Positions 22,810 to 30,813 of a stretch of 32,425 bases of DNA are shown piece after piece. This DNA comes from Deltaproteobacteria bacterium (lineage in GTDB: Bacteria; Desulfobacterota; Syntrophobacteria; BM002). A model generated the notes under the pieces. That model searched no databases. It saw only the letters and a list, made by a program, of their open reading frames with translations, and was not told where the DNA came from. The number at the start of each line of letters is the position of its first letter. The stretch's first letter is position 1. Location: positions 1 through 32,425 of the forward strand of contig JAJDNB010000086.1 of NCBI GenBank assembly GCA_022340905.1, given 5' to 3'. A program made the translations under genes and the position numbers.

Positions 22810-23790
22810 CATGTCTACTGGATTTTCCCAGTGCAGATTCAAGGATTTGCCTTGTTTTGCCACTACCAGGAGTATGGAACCTTCTATACGCTCCGCAAGC
22901 GTTTCAAGGCTGCCAGAGTCACGGGGCAGAACCTCTATTGCTGGAGTTCGCTTTGGCAGCAAAGGGAAGAGCTTTTCAACACTGGATATCTTCAGAGCAC
23001 AGCTGGCATTCTGTAGCATGCTTACATCACCGTTTTCTTTATCTCTGAGGCCGAGCATGGATGTGACCAGGCCAACTACTTCACCATTCATATTCAACAG
23101 AGGACCTCCGCTATTACCTGGTTGGACCGGTATCGTAGTGTTATAGCTGGCCGGATCGTCGTGCAGCCCATTGACGCTGCTAATCACACCGGTGAAAAGT
23201 TTCGGCGATCTCCCCATGTAGTCCACCCGGGGGAAGCCTATGGTAAATACCGCGGTACCCAGTCTCGCCTTCTTTTTTGCCAAAGGTAATGCCGGCGGCA
23301 GTTTCTCTACATCACTGACTTCCAATATGGCAATATCCTTGACCTGATCTCCAAGTGCCAGCCGAGCAGGGAGTTCTTCCCCCAGCGTGCTGATTACCAC
23401 TACATTCTGGCAACCCGCAACAACATGGTTGCTCGTAACTACATAGCCGTCTGCGATGGGCCAGCCTGTGCCAACCGTCGCACCTTCCAGTATCATTGCA
23501 GGAGTTTCAGACTTAGTTTTGATCTTAAGGGTGGACTGCTTCGTCTCTATCTGTGCAAGGATTGTCGACGCCTGCCAAATCCCCTGAGATTCAATTGACT
23601 TCTTCGCACCAGAGTGTGACCCGCCAATGATCGACTGGCAGGAAAGTGAAAGGCTCACTGCCAGAGAATCAACAGAAACAAGGAAAGACATAATCAAAAC
23701 CAAGACAAACACCCAGGCGTCTGGCCTTGGCAGAGATTTCTTCAGCCCTCGCCCTCTTCCGGGGTGTATATGTCTGGCATCCGGTGACAA
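22798..23790 (-). CDS. HtrA/DegP-like serine protease without PDZ domain
   Basis: The product is 330 residues from TTG 23790. This start is well supported because AGGAGG stands exactly five bases before it. The N-terminal basic segment is followed by a hydrophobic helix (about 26-45, WVFVLVLIMSFLVSVDSLAV), a signal anchor or signal peptide. The trypsin-like domain has the triad His122 (TSNHVVAG), Asp152 (VKDIAIL) and Ser227 (GNSGGPL). The chain ends about 100 residues after Ser227 with no PDZ domain, unlike DegP or DegS. The periplasmic location makes it a quality-control or regulatory protease. The last residues come from the heptad repeat, so the C-terminus may have been altered. Confidence 0.85.
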   Translation of the reverse strand: MSPDARHIHPGRGRGLKKSLPRPDAWVFVLVLIMSFLVSVDSLAVSLSLSCQSIIGGSHSGAKKSIESQGIWQASTILAQIETKQSTLKIKTKSETPAMILEGATVGTGWPIADGYVVTSNHVVAGCQNVVVISTLGEELPARLALGDQVKDIAILEVSDVEKLPPALPLAKKKARLGTAVFTIGFPRVDYMGRSPKLFTGVISSVNGLHDDPASYNTTIPVQPGNSGGPLLNMNGEVVGLVTSMLGLRDKENGDVSMLQNASCALKISSVEKLFPLLPKRTPAIEVLPRDSGSLETLAERIEGSILLVVAKQGKSLNLHWENPVDMGEQ

Positions 23791-23884
23791 ATTGGCCTCC
23801 TATGGTGGAACCCGTGCTGCTGGTTGCGAGTATCAAACGGGCCATGGCTAAACTATTTTTAGCAAGAAGCATGCCCCAAAATAA

Positions 23885-23925
23885 AAAGCCCCTGCGAGAC
23901 CAGATCTTGGTCCCTCAGGGGCTTT
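23885..23925 (-). terminator. Intrinsic terminator of the VWA-OmpA gene
   Basis: AAAGCCCCTG (23885-23894) pairs with CAGGGGCTTT (23916-23925). The inner bases GACCA/TGGTC can extend the stem. On the minus strand the stem is followed by TTTTTATTTT, a standard rho-independent signal 79 bases after the VWA-OmpA stop codon. Confidence 0.85.
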
Positions 23926-24003
23926 CCATTAATAACTCCGGTGGCTTAGACTCCGGTTTTTAATCTGCAAGCTTGTCAGTTAGATAGCCATTCACCATGG
24001 TCT

Positions 24004-25122
24004 CTACTGCGCAGGACTGATCTCTGCCCGCCGATTAAGAGCTCTCCCTTGAGCTGTGCTGTTGTCAGCAACCGGGTCGGACTCACCATAGCCGACAGTT
24101 TTCATGCGCTCACCACTTACGCCTTTTGAGGCAAAGTAGGCATACACTGCTTGCGCCCTTCTCTCGGAGAGCTTCTGATTGTATTCCTCAGGTCCTGTTG
24201 AATCCGTATAGCCCTTTATAACAAGGCGCAGGTCCGGCCGATTACTCAACTTCTGCAGGTTCTGATCCAAAGCCATCTTGTCCTGGGGAGAGAGCTCGTG
24301 ATTGTCGAAGCCAAAGTTTACCCCTTCTAAGCTGATAGCTTCTGGAATAACTGCAGCTGCCTCTATTGGTACGACTTCTTGCATAACCTCACGCACTTCC
24401 GTAGTGTAGAAAATATCCTTTGTTAGTCTGTCGACTGCCGCCGGATTCCCAGATAGTTCACTTGCTTCCACATATAAGCAATCACCTAGCTGGCTGATGC
24501 CCTTGAGTGTCGCCTCTCCCTTCTCATCTTCAGAAAAAGAAAGGGCATTGAAACACACATTAGGGTACTTCTCATGCATTGTTCTTGCTGCTTGCAGTGC
24601 ATCACTTCCAATATTTGCCTCGCCATCAGAGACGATCAGCACCGCAGTCTTACCAGCAGTTTTGCTCAGGGTTCCGTCCAGGGCCAAAATCGCATTCCCC
24701 AGGGGAGTTTGGTTGTCAAAGACTTTACCGGTATCGGGCAACCCCTCGATCTTTTCCTTGAACATTTCCCTGTTGTATTCTCTATGGTTGATCAGAGTGT
24801 TGTCAGGTGCAAAAAGTACCAGTGAACCTTTATAACCCAGTTCCGGAACACGCTCGTTTAGAGCAGCAATTAATTTCTTCGCCATCTCGGCCTTGGATTG
24901 GTCTTCGCCCTGGTCTTTGATGAACATCGATCCAGATTGATCCAACAGAATGATAAAGTTGTCAATCTTCGGTATAACTCTTACTTCTTCATTTTTATCT
25001 GAATAGGCAGCTTTAATCTCCTCCATCACCTTATCGCCAGACTCCGCAGTGAGTGCACCCATTAAGAGGATTGCACCCACAATACCTAGCAATACACCAA
25101 AACCCTTCACATTGCCTTTCAT
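24004..25122 (-). CDS. VWA-domain protein fused to C-terminal OmpA peptidoglycan-binding domain
   Basis: The product is 372 residues from ATG 25122, chosen because AAAGGAGGG stands nine bases before it. Upstream in-frame Met codons lack this. It has a signal peptide (about 1-26), then a von Willebrand A domain (about 50-230) with the MIDAS motif DQSGSM (DxSxS) near residue 60. The C-terminal OmpA-like domain (about 265-372) has GVNFGFDNHELSP at its start and the peptidoglycan-binding core TDSTGPEEYNQKLSERRAQAV with NRRAEI. This protein would sit in the periplasm, tethered to peptidoglycan, with the VWA domain binding a partner through a metal ion. VWA-OmpA pairing is uncommon but known. The gene has its own terminator. 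Confidence 0.88.
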   Translation of the reverse strand: MKGNVKGFGVLLGIVGAILLMGALTAESGDKVMEEIKAAYSDKNEEVRVIPKIDNFIILLDQSGSMFIKDQGEDQSKAEMAKKLIAALNERVPELGYKGSLVLFAPDNTLINHREYNREMFKEKIEGLPDTGKVFDNQTPLGNAILALDGTLSKTAGKTAVLIVSDGEANIGSDALQAARTMHEKYPNVCFNALSFSEDEKGEATLKGISQLGDCLYVEASELSGNPAAVDRLTKDIFYTTEVREVMQEVVPIEAAAVIPEAISLEGVNFGFDNHELSPQDKMALDQNLQKLSNRPDLRLVIKGYTDSTGPEEYNQKLSERRAQAVYAYFASKGVSGERMKTVGYGESDPVADNSTAQGRALNRRAEISPAQ

Positions 25123-25140
25123 ACCATTTCCCTCCTTTTG

Positions 25141-25160
25141 GCTGCATTTTTGAATGCAGC
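25141..25160 (-). promoter_or_regulatory. Hairpin directly before the VWA-OmpA ribosome site
   Basis: GCTGCATT (25141-25148) and AATGCAGC (25153-25160) form a perfect 8-bp stem with a four-base loop. It ends one or two bases upstream of the AAAGGAGGG ribosome site (25131-25139). On the mRNA this would be a stable stem in the 5' leader, as in ompA of E. coli, where it protects the message. Confidence 0.6.
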
Positions 25161-25270
25161 ACATCATGACCTCACTAGGAACTTCGCAAACATCCGGTTC
25201 GCTTGCATCAACGTTTCGATAGATGCTGGACCAAGCGAAATTTATGTTCACCCCAAAAACAACCCACCAC

Positions 25271-25468
25271 TTAAGCTCCGGCGATATGCCGCCTGCATTT
25301 ATCGCAGAATTTCTCGGGAAACTTACTCACCCATTCAGAGGATGGCTGTCGCAGTGTTATACCGCGATACAAGATCCACTTGCCGCAGTGGGTGAGATGT
25401 TGCAACTTTCCATTGTTGCCGTTGACCCGAGTACGCTGGGTCGACCAGTGCAAAAGAGTTTTTCTCAT
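25271..25468 (-). CDS. Small Cys/His-containing protein, function unknown
   Basis: The product is 65 residues, starting at ATG 25468 with GAGGAAGGA eight bases upstream, a good site. It is basic (KTLLHWSTQRTRVNG) and has HCGKW followed by FCDKCRRHIAGA, giving one CxxC and a nearby His and Cys. This could be half of a zinc ribbon. A longer frame on the + strand (25223-25675) overlaps it but has no ribosome site. It lies 148 bases upstream of the VWA-OmpA gene on the same strand. The family is not recognised. Confidence 0.55.
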   Translation of the reverse strand: MRKTLLHWSTQRTRVNGNNGKLQHLTHCGKWILYRGITLRQPSSEWVSKFPEKFCDKCRRHIAGA

Positions 25469-25674
25469 AAAATATCCTTCCTCATCTCAGTTATCTATCC
25501 TTGGGAAATCACCCTTCACCGCTTAGTCATTTCTAAAATTTTTGTCTATTGCCTCGCCCCTCCTTTTGCAGGGTCTCATTTCCATCGAAAGTTTCCCCCC
25601 ACTCTCACTGGGCCTGAGCCGCAACGAGGGAATCTTGTCACCCGTGGTCTACAACTGGAATTACTGACCTCATA
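25469..25674. other. Gap between small genes
   Basis: About 200 bases lie between the terminator of the secreted OB-fold-like gene and the small Cys gene. Only the presumed promoter of the small Cys gene is expected, and I could not place it. Confidence 0.3.
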
Positions 25675-25717
25675 AGAAAAGGGAAGAGAGCGGATGTTGC
25701 TCCGACCATCTTCCCTT
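25675..25717 (-). terminator. Intrinsic terminator of the small secreted protein gene
   Basis: AAGGGAAGA (25679-25687) pairs with TCTTCCCTT (25709-25717), with an inner CGGA/TCCG pair. On the minus strand the stem runs into TTTTCTTAT. It is 79 bases past the stop codon of the gene at 25796. Confidence 0.75.
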
Positions 25718-25795
25718 CCATCAGTGAGAGATATATTTCGAAACCGGGTGAGATCTGGGCCGTTTGATCTGCATGTCGACTTGATCTCTGATTCC

Positions 25796-26086
25796 CTACT
25801 CAAGCTCCTTCACTGTAAGCAAGCGCAGCGTTTTGACCCCTTCATTTTCTGTAACGGTACCAATAGCTTCTACGTCTTTACCCACCATAGCAGATAGGTC
25901 TCTACCGGTAACATTGTATTGTTCCCCGTCATCACCCATGATCACCAAACCAGCATCAGTCTGTTCAACCGTTCCGGTGATCGCAATTTTTTCCCCTTCA
26001 TCCTGTGCTGCCACAACACTTACTCCGACCAGTACAATCGCTAATGCACAAACAATCATGATTATAGTCTTTCGATTAAACATCAT
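25796..26086 (-). CDS. Small secreted protein, OB-fold-like
   Basis: The product is 96 residues, starting at ATG 26086 (or 26083) with AGGAGGAAAAAG before it. It has a clear signal peptide (about 1-28, cleavage after VVAA or AAQ). The mature part is a short beta-rich domain: KIAITGTVEQTDAGLVIM, then GEQYNVTGRDLSAMVGKDVEAIGTV. The pattern, TGTV...LVI...Y.VTG...GK.VEA.GTV, resembles the small OB-fold secreted proteins (BOF or DUF5818-like) common in Desulfobacterota. Function unknown. Start and terminator are both clear, so it is a monocistronic gene. Confidence 0.78.
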   Translation of the reverse strand: MMFNRKTIIMIVCALAIVLVGVSVVAAQDEGEKIAITGTVEQTDAGLVIMGDDGEQYNVTGRDLSAMVGKDVEAIGTVTENEGVKTLRLLTVKELE

Positions 26087-26530
26087 CTTTTTCCTCCTGT
26101 GAATTTATCTGAATGTAATAAGCTCATCTATACAGCAACGAAGGTGCCAAACAAATAACATATGGATATTACTGTATTAAATCTTTTCTGAAGGACATTG
26201 AAGGGAACATAAAGTTCCGATTTTTTCGAAAAGAATATCCTTTTTGTCTCAGCCAGAAGATGGCTAAGTGGTTACAAGAACTGGAGAAAACAATCAAATT
26301 TCTTGAATAGGAACTCCCAGGACCGAAATCTGGAGGCTCGGAACTGCTATATCCGATTCAGAAAAGAAAGGACTCGGGGTTGGGAGATCTTGGATAGATT
26401 CCCGTAAAGAGGAGAGCAAACAGGCTTAGAGCGCACAGTCAGATTTCAGGCATCAAGTGATGGAAGTCAGCGGTCAGAGAAAGGTAAGGTATAGGCTGAT
26501 CTTTCACCTATAATGTATAACATTCATCCC
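26087..26530. other. Intergenic region, no gene seen
   Basis: This gap of about 440 bases contains a frame of about 55 codons (26123-26310) with protein-like sequence but no start codon, and a GGGAAC/GTTCC hairpin near 26205. The right end is repetitive GGTCAG-like sequence leading into the heptad repeat. Confidence 0.4.
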
Positions 26531-26558
26531 GTTTACCGTTTACCGCTCACCGTTTACC
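26531..26558 (-). repeat. Tandem heptad GGTRARC, four units (locus 4, minus)
   Basis: Read on the minus strand: GGTAAAC, GGTGAGC, GGTAAAC, GGTAAAC. It starts right after the T-run of the PilZ gene terminator. Confidence 0.75.
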
Positions 26559-26583
26559 AAAAAAAGCGGAGTCGAAGCTCCGC
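26559..26583 (-). terminator. Intrinsic terminator of the PilZ gene
   Basis: GCGGAG (26566-26571) pairs with CTCCGC (26578-26583) around a six-base loop. On the minus strand it is followed by seven T (26559-26565). It stands 30 bases after the PilZ gene stop codon. Confidence 0.88.
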
Positions 26584-26612
26584 ACGTTTTAGCAAAGTCC
26601 TGGGAGAATTAC

Positions 26613-27020
26613 TCAGCCATTTGCATTGGGTTCAATTACTAGGGTCTCCAAACTCTGCAGTGCCCTAGAATCTATCTTCACTTTGTCCGCTCGCAGGTGC
26701 TGGAGGATTTCCTTGGCAATAATCTGACGGCCTTGGCTAGAAATCTTCAGAAACCTAACGCCCATGCCACGGGGCGAGATCGCATCATCTGGGCCATAGA
26801 TATTGGAAAAGACAACTTCAACTGTTGCTTGTATGGAAGAACCAGAATTGGGAACGTCTATGGTTACATCGAATACTTCGTTGAGCCGAAGTGGATTTGC
26901 ACATCCGATGTAGGCCCCATTAGGACTAAGGTTTAAAGTCACTCCATCAGTGGACCGGTTATCAGTACTCATCGAAACCGGCCACTTGATCTTGGCTCTA
27001 GCGAAATGGCGATTTTCCAT
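26613..27020 (-). CDS. PilZ domain protein, probable c-di-GMP receptor
   Basis: The product is 135 residues, starting at ATG 27020 with AGGAGGATAACAA before it. The PilZ signature is visible: an RxxxR motif (Arg4 and Arg8 in MENRHFARAK) and N30-x-S-x-x-G35 (NLSPNGAYI), the two segments that hold cyclic di-GMP. The family normally has D/NxSxxG, and Asn is accepted. A C-terminal helix (ISSQGRQIIAKEILQHLR) follows. There is no other domain, so it would act as a free adaptor that binds a target such as a motility or polysaccharide protein. No diguanylate cyclase gene is near. Confidence 0.9.
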   Translation of the reverse strand: MENRHFARAKIKWPVSMSTDNRSTDGVTLNLSPNGAYIGCANPLRLNEVFDVTIDVPNSGSSIQATVEVVFSNIYGPDDAISPRGMGVRFLKISSQGRQIIAKEILQHLRADKVKIDSRALQSLETLVIEPNANG

Positions 27021-27256
27021 TTGTTATCCTCCTAAGCTACGTGCCGGAGTGGCTATACTGAAATAATCGTGCCAATTCGTCCGCACAAGCAATTTAATAG
27101 AATTTACAATTACTTAATTACAAAAACAGAAGAAAACCTACCTGAGAATGGTGGAAAATATATTCCATTTTTAACCAAATAAGGTAACACCTGAGTGGTA
27201 ATGGCAGGAGTCAGAGGAGGGACAGATTTTAGATTGCGAAATTTGGATTGCGGATT

Positions 27257-27306
27257 GGAGATTTTTAAATTCGAATTTCGAAATTCTAATTTCGAAATAT
27301 AATCTC
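27257..27306. other. AT-rich palindromic repeat at a gene end
   Basis: Two copies of the palindromic word AATTTCGAAAT (about 27274-27284 and 27288-27298) are enclosed by GGAGAT...ATCTC arms. It abuts the 3' end of the small zinc-finger gene and could fold as a terminator-like cruciform on either strand, but no T-run follows. Confidence 0.4.
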
Positions 27307-27488
27307 TATGCGCCTTGCTCAGTTTCTCTGACTGGAACTTCAGAATCCAATGTTTCCTCTACAGGATACAACCAGTCTTCCTTACACTGTCGGGTGCAGA
27401 AGAAATACATTCCATCATGGCTGAGATGGATGGTCACAGGATCTTCTTTGGTAAAGGTCTTTTTGCACGTCACACAAGTAAGCATCAT
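27306..27488 (-). CDS. Small zinc-ribbon-like protein
   Basis: The product is 60 residues from ATG 27488, nine bases after GAGGAG. Upstream in-frame starts fall inside the previous gene and lack a site. CVTCKKTFTKEDPV and FFCTRQCKEDW give C-x2-C and C-x3-C pairs about 20 residues apart, fitting a small treble-clef or TRASH-like zinc finger. The acidic tail (EETLDSEVP) is likely flexible. It follows a second Cys-rich gene on the same strand, and the pair is probably one operon. Confidence 0.6.
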   Translation of the reverse strand: MMLTCVTCKKTFTKEDPVTIHLSHDGMYFFCTRQCKEDWLYPVEETLDSEVPVRETEQGA

Positions 27489-27579
27489 GTTATCCAACTC
27501 CTCGTGCCATGTGTCTTTTGCTACTGCCTCAAACAACACCAAAGGGCTAAAGTTTGCCACCGGTTGATTTTCGGAAAGT

Positions 27580-27894
27580 TCATCGGACACTACCAGTGAC
27601 CACTGACTCAGGTAGTGCTTTCCGCAGCCTTGTCCACCATACATTTACTGCCAAAGTGCGGTATGCCTCCCCACCCTCGCACAAGCAGAACAAAATCTGG
27701 CCATTACATTGGGGGCATTGTTCTACACCGCAACCAAGATGATGAAATCCGCCTGCACCGACCTGGCACTCCGGGCAGTTGTGGGGAAGGAGACTTAGCT
27801 GCGTTTCTTCTCCGAAAGGAATTTGCCCCTCAATTCTTTTCAAACAGGAATACGCCTTGTCTTTGTCCTGCTCGCAAAGATCGCAGATTCTCAC
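27580..27894 (-). CDS. Cys-rich zinc-binding protein
   Basis: The product is 104 residues from GTG 27894. AAAGGAGG stands eight bases before it, a far better site than the in-frame GTG at 27918. Several zinc-knuckle pairs are seen: ICDLCEQ, NCPECQ, HHLGCGVEQCPQCNGQILFCLC. The last block (HxxGCxxExCPxCxGQxxxCxC) is a known small domain of unknown function in bacteria. The C-terminal 25 residues (VWWTRLRKALPESVV) are basic and less conserved looking. Function is unknown; zinc binding and possibly nucleic-acid or protein contact are inferred. The next small zinc gene lies 91 bases downstream. Confidence 0.7.
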   Translation of the reverse strand: MRICDLCEQDKDKAYSCLKRIEGQIPFGEETQLSLLPHNCPECQVGAGGFHHLGCGVEQCPQCNGQILFCLCEGGEAYRTLAVNVWWTRLRKALPESVVTGSVR

Positions 27895-27947
27895 TCTAGG
27901 GACCTCCTTTCTGTCCACTGCATTAACCTTGTTGAAATGTATGCCCC

Positions 27948-28131
27948 TAGCCTGGATATTTCATGAATTGCTGTCGCGAGACCACAAAGATGGGTGTGCC
28001 ACCTGGCTACCGCAGGGTGTTGGTTCCGAGTCGTACCTGCATGGTACGTCGCAGGAGCCGACACCCGAGGACGGCAGGGAGGACGACCATATCCGCGGAC
28101 ACAGCAAGTGATTCATGAGATGTCCAGGCTA
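27948..28131 (+). repeat. 184-bp structured repeat element, copy B
   Basis: The length is identical to copy A and 157 of 184 positions match with no gap. The ends are TAGCCTGG and CCAGGCTA. The terminal 25-bp stem is kept in both copies, although it differs from copy A at seven stem bases: C-G became T-A at element positions 6/179 and 25/160, and three other pairs switched between Watson-Crick and G-U. The inner stem shows a third C-G to T-A change at positions 78/109. The hairpin CGTACC/GGTACG is unchanged, with a different loop. No gene lies on the + strand next to this copy. Confidence 0.85.
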
Positions 28132-28674
28132 AACCGGATATTTCATGAATGTCTTGGCTATAATTTACCGATTATCAACCGACGTTGATTCAGTCAAATG
28201 CGATTAGACCTAAAAAACAGTCTTGGCATTCACAAGTTATGCACAAGGACTAACTCAAGGTGAGCACAAAGAATTTTTGGCAGGATCTTTACAAGATATG
28301 GAAATAACAGCATATTTTCTTGCTCTGCGAGAAACTGAGAAATATTCTTACCTTAAATTTGTTATCCACATTGTGATTATTTCCGCATACCTTGGCCTTT
28401 CTCTTATTTCCTTTCCATTTCGCACAAAATCAGCCTCTAAGGCAAAAGGGCACAAGTGTCTAGCTCCGAGTCCAGTTCGCAATGTGATATCTACGCCGAC
28501 TGTGAACTGAGATCTCAATCAGCCAGCAGGCGAAGGCATCGATTATATCCCCTAACCCGCACACTCAGTTAGAAATAAAACCGACGCTCCGTGATGTAGC
28601 TGCTTTAAAGGGCATACTTGTGGTTTGTTATGCAGGTTCTCTAGAAATCGTTAACAGGTTTCCGCGGTGGTGAT
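28132..28674. other. Intergenic region downstream of the histidine kinase gene
   Basis: This gap of about 540 bases holds the left-end fragment at 28134-28150. A + strand frame (28223-28510, TTG start, no ribosome site) is not convincing. I see no terminator for the histidine kinase gene and no RNA gene. Confidence 0.4.
28134..28150 (+). repeat. Left-end fragment of the 184-bp element beside copy B
   Basis: CCGGATATTTCATGAAT (17 bases) is identical to copy A positions 5-21 and starts two bases after the end of copy B. It is a second left end in tandem, without the body of the element. Confidence 0.6.
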
Positions 28675-30813
28675 TTAATGTCCCCTGCTTCTTCGAAACT
28701 GATTATAGGGCCACGTTGCCCGGACAATTGTACCCTTTCTCTTAGCCGAATTGATAACGAGAGTTCCACCCGAGAGTTCCATTCGCTCTTTCATACTGCC
28801 GAGCCCAAATCCCCTTGCCGAACTTTCAACAGCGAAAGCTTCTTCAACATCGAAGCCGCGGCCATTATCTTCAATAGAAAGCTGGATGGTATTGTCTTTT
28901 CTTGCCAGGGAGACGGTGACCATATCAGCTCCACTATGTTTTGCCACGTTATTCAGGGCTTCTTGGAGTATCCTGTAGACTACGATCTTCAGGCGATTAG
29001 GAATGTCACTTTCTTCCGCATCTATCTCTCTCTTGATCCCCACGGTTGAATACGTTGCTTGAAATACACGGCATAACCAGGCAATTGTAGCCAAGATGCC
29101 AAGATCATCCAGGGTAGAGGGGCGCAGGTCCATTGTTATTCTGCGAACTTCTTCGACGGTGCCTTTAATTAGGGGAATAAGGTTGTCCAAAGTACTTACA
29201 CCCGACTCGATAGAACCTTTTGCCAGTTGTCCGAGGGCGTCTTCGACTCTAAATTTGATGGCGCTCAACGATTGACCAATACCATCATGGAGTTCTCGGG
29301 CTATCCTGCCTCTCTCCGTCTCCTGAGCTGTGAGAAGTTGGTACGAAAGGAGTTTTAGTTCCTCTCCTGATTTACGCAAGGCCTCCTCCGCCCTCTGACG
29401 CTGGATACCCAAGGCAATCTGATCCGCCACAACTGCCAGTGCTTTGAGGGTAAAGTCACTGATGGCTTCGGCGCCAAACATGGCCATCACTCCGACTAGC
29501 TCCTTCGCAAAAACTAAGGGATAGCCTGCAAAAGCCACTATCCCAGTTCTTTTTGCCCATTCCTGGTCAACGATTTGAGGGTCACCTATGACGGCATTGG
29601 TGATGTGCGGCTGGCATTTGTGGGCAATTATGCCGACCATTGATTCCCCTACGGCCACCCTACTATAAGAGCCGTCAATGCGAGTGTAGCGCCCCGCGCT
29701 GGCTTGCAACTCCAGGACTTTTTCTCCTTCGTCATATGTCCAGATCCGAGCAAATGTTGCCTCGAGGTGTTCCACTAATGCTTCTGTACACGGCTGCAAG
29801 AGGCTCCTCAAATTATCTCCCCTGGCAAGAGCTACACCCACTTCGCCTCGCAACGCTTCAAGTCGAATCCGATCGGCCAAATCCCCTTCTGCCCTCCTGC
29901 GCTCCTCTATTTCTTGTTTCAGTTGTTCATTAGCTGTCATCAGATCGGCAGTGCGCTCTTCCACACGTCTCTCGAGCTCAAGGTGGGATTCCCTCAGCGC
30001 AGCTTCTTTTCCCCGCAATGCCTCCTCGCTCTGTTTCAGATTCCTGAAAAGTAAATCATACGGTTTTGTCAGACCAGTTTGGATAATGGCCTTGTAAATG
30101 AGATAGAAGGAAAGGATTTTGAGAAAATGTCCAAACAAATTGGAAATGCCGTAAACGCTAATGTAATGGGTGAAGGCCAATTCGGCGACAATGGTTACCA
30201 AAATGGAGGCAACCAGTAAATGTAGGACGACCTTGTCAAACTCTTTCTTTTTTCTGACCACTAAGACGACGGAGATGGCGAGTATAAGGCAAATGATATA
30301 TTCACTCCATTTCTTAAACGGGGTCAGCCCAACCCCTTCAACAAAGCAGTCGGGAAAAACCCGCCAATAGAAAATGGATGTCAGTAGTATAAAAAACACA
30401 ACAGAGTAACCGATTACCACGAATCTCGATTTTAATTTGCGGCCTAAAACGAGAGGCGCAACGAGAAGAGAAAGACTTTCCATGTACCTGGCTGCCAGCC
30501 ATAATTGAGTCGCTAAATTGGCACTATCTCCTTGGAACACACCCATACCTTTGTAGGCCAATGTGTGGAGTAAATCGAGACCCCCCACAAAGAGATAAGC
30601 TATTCCGATAAAGAGAAGGTAGTTGTTTTTCAGAAATTGCCTGGAGTTCCAGGCAATCATGAAAATCCCGCAGGCCACGACAATACTGAAAATTTCAGCT
30701 AGACTGTGAAAAAGGAGGTAGCTGTGGAGGCTCGTGAGGTAGAGTCCTGATAAAATCAAGGCCCACGAAAATACTTCTATAAATGGGTGTGGAATAAAAG
30801 CCTCTCTTTTCAT
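28675..30813 (-). CDS. Sensor histidine kinase: MASE3 membrane sensor, GAF, HisKA_3 and HATPase
   Basis: The product is 712 residues, starting at ATG 30813 (weak AGGG before it). The first 230 residues hold about seven membrane helices of the MASE3 type, with FVGGLDLLHTLAYKGM. A coiled coil follows (about 255-310, EEALRGKEAALRESHLELERR), then a GAF domain (about 320-480). The kinase core is of the NarX/LiaS class: RELHDGIGQSLSAIK with phospho-acceptor His509, the RPSTLDDLG motif, and the ATPase N and G boxes EALNNVAKHS, DNGRGF and GFGLGSMKERM. The usual partner is a NarL/FixJ-type response regulator, which is not in the window on either side. The signal for MASE3 is unknown. Confidence 0.92.
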   Translation of the reverse strand: MKREAFIPHPFIEVFSWALILSGLYLTSLHSYLLFHSLAEIFSIVVACGIFMIAWNSRQFLKNNYLLFIGIAYLFVGGLDLLHTLAYKGMGVFQGDSANLATQLWLAARYMESLSLLVAPLVLGRKLKSRFVVIGYSVVFFILLTSIFYWRVFPDCFVEGVGLTPFKKWSEYIICLILAISVVLVVRKKKEFDKVVLHLLVASILVTIVAELAFTHYISVYGISNLFGHFLKILSFYLIYKAIIQTGLTKPYDLLFRNLKQSEEALRGKEAALRESHLELERRVEERTADLMTANEQLKQEIEERRRAEGDLADRIRLEALRGEVGVALARGDNLRSLLQPCTEALVEHLEATFARIWTYDEGEKVLELQASAGRYTRIDGSYSRVAVGESMVGIIAHKCQPHITNAVIGDPQIVDQEWAKRTGIVAFAGYPLVFAKELVGVMAMFGAEAISDFTLKALAVVADQIALGIQRQRAEEALRKSGEELKLLSYQLLTAQETERGRIARELHDGIGQSLSAIKFRVEDALGQLAKGSIESGVSTLDNLIPLIKGTVEEVRRITMDLRPSTLDDLGILATIAWLCRVFQATYSTVGIKREIDAEESDIPNRLKIVVYRILQEALNNVAKHSGADMVTVSLARKDNTIQLSIEDNGRGFDVEEAFAVESSARGFGLGSMKERMELSGGTLVINSAKRKGTIVRATWPYNQFRRSRGH

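Noticed and set aside
25223..25675. 150-codon + strand frame over the small Cys gene
   Set aside because: No ribosome site. The opposite-strand frame 25271-25468 has a strong site and Cys motifs.
26123..26310. Frame of about 55 codons with protein-like sequence after the secreted protein gene
   Set aside because: No start codon until ATG close to the end. It may be a remnant of a gene or chance.
28223..28510. 95-codon frame between the repeat element and the kinase gene
   Set aside because: TTG start without a ribosome site, and no recognisable motif or neighbour on the same strand.
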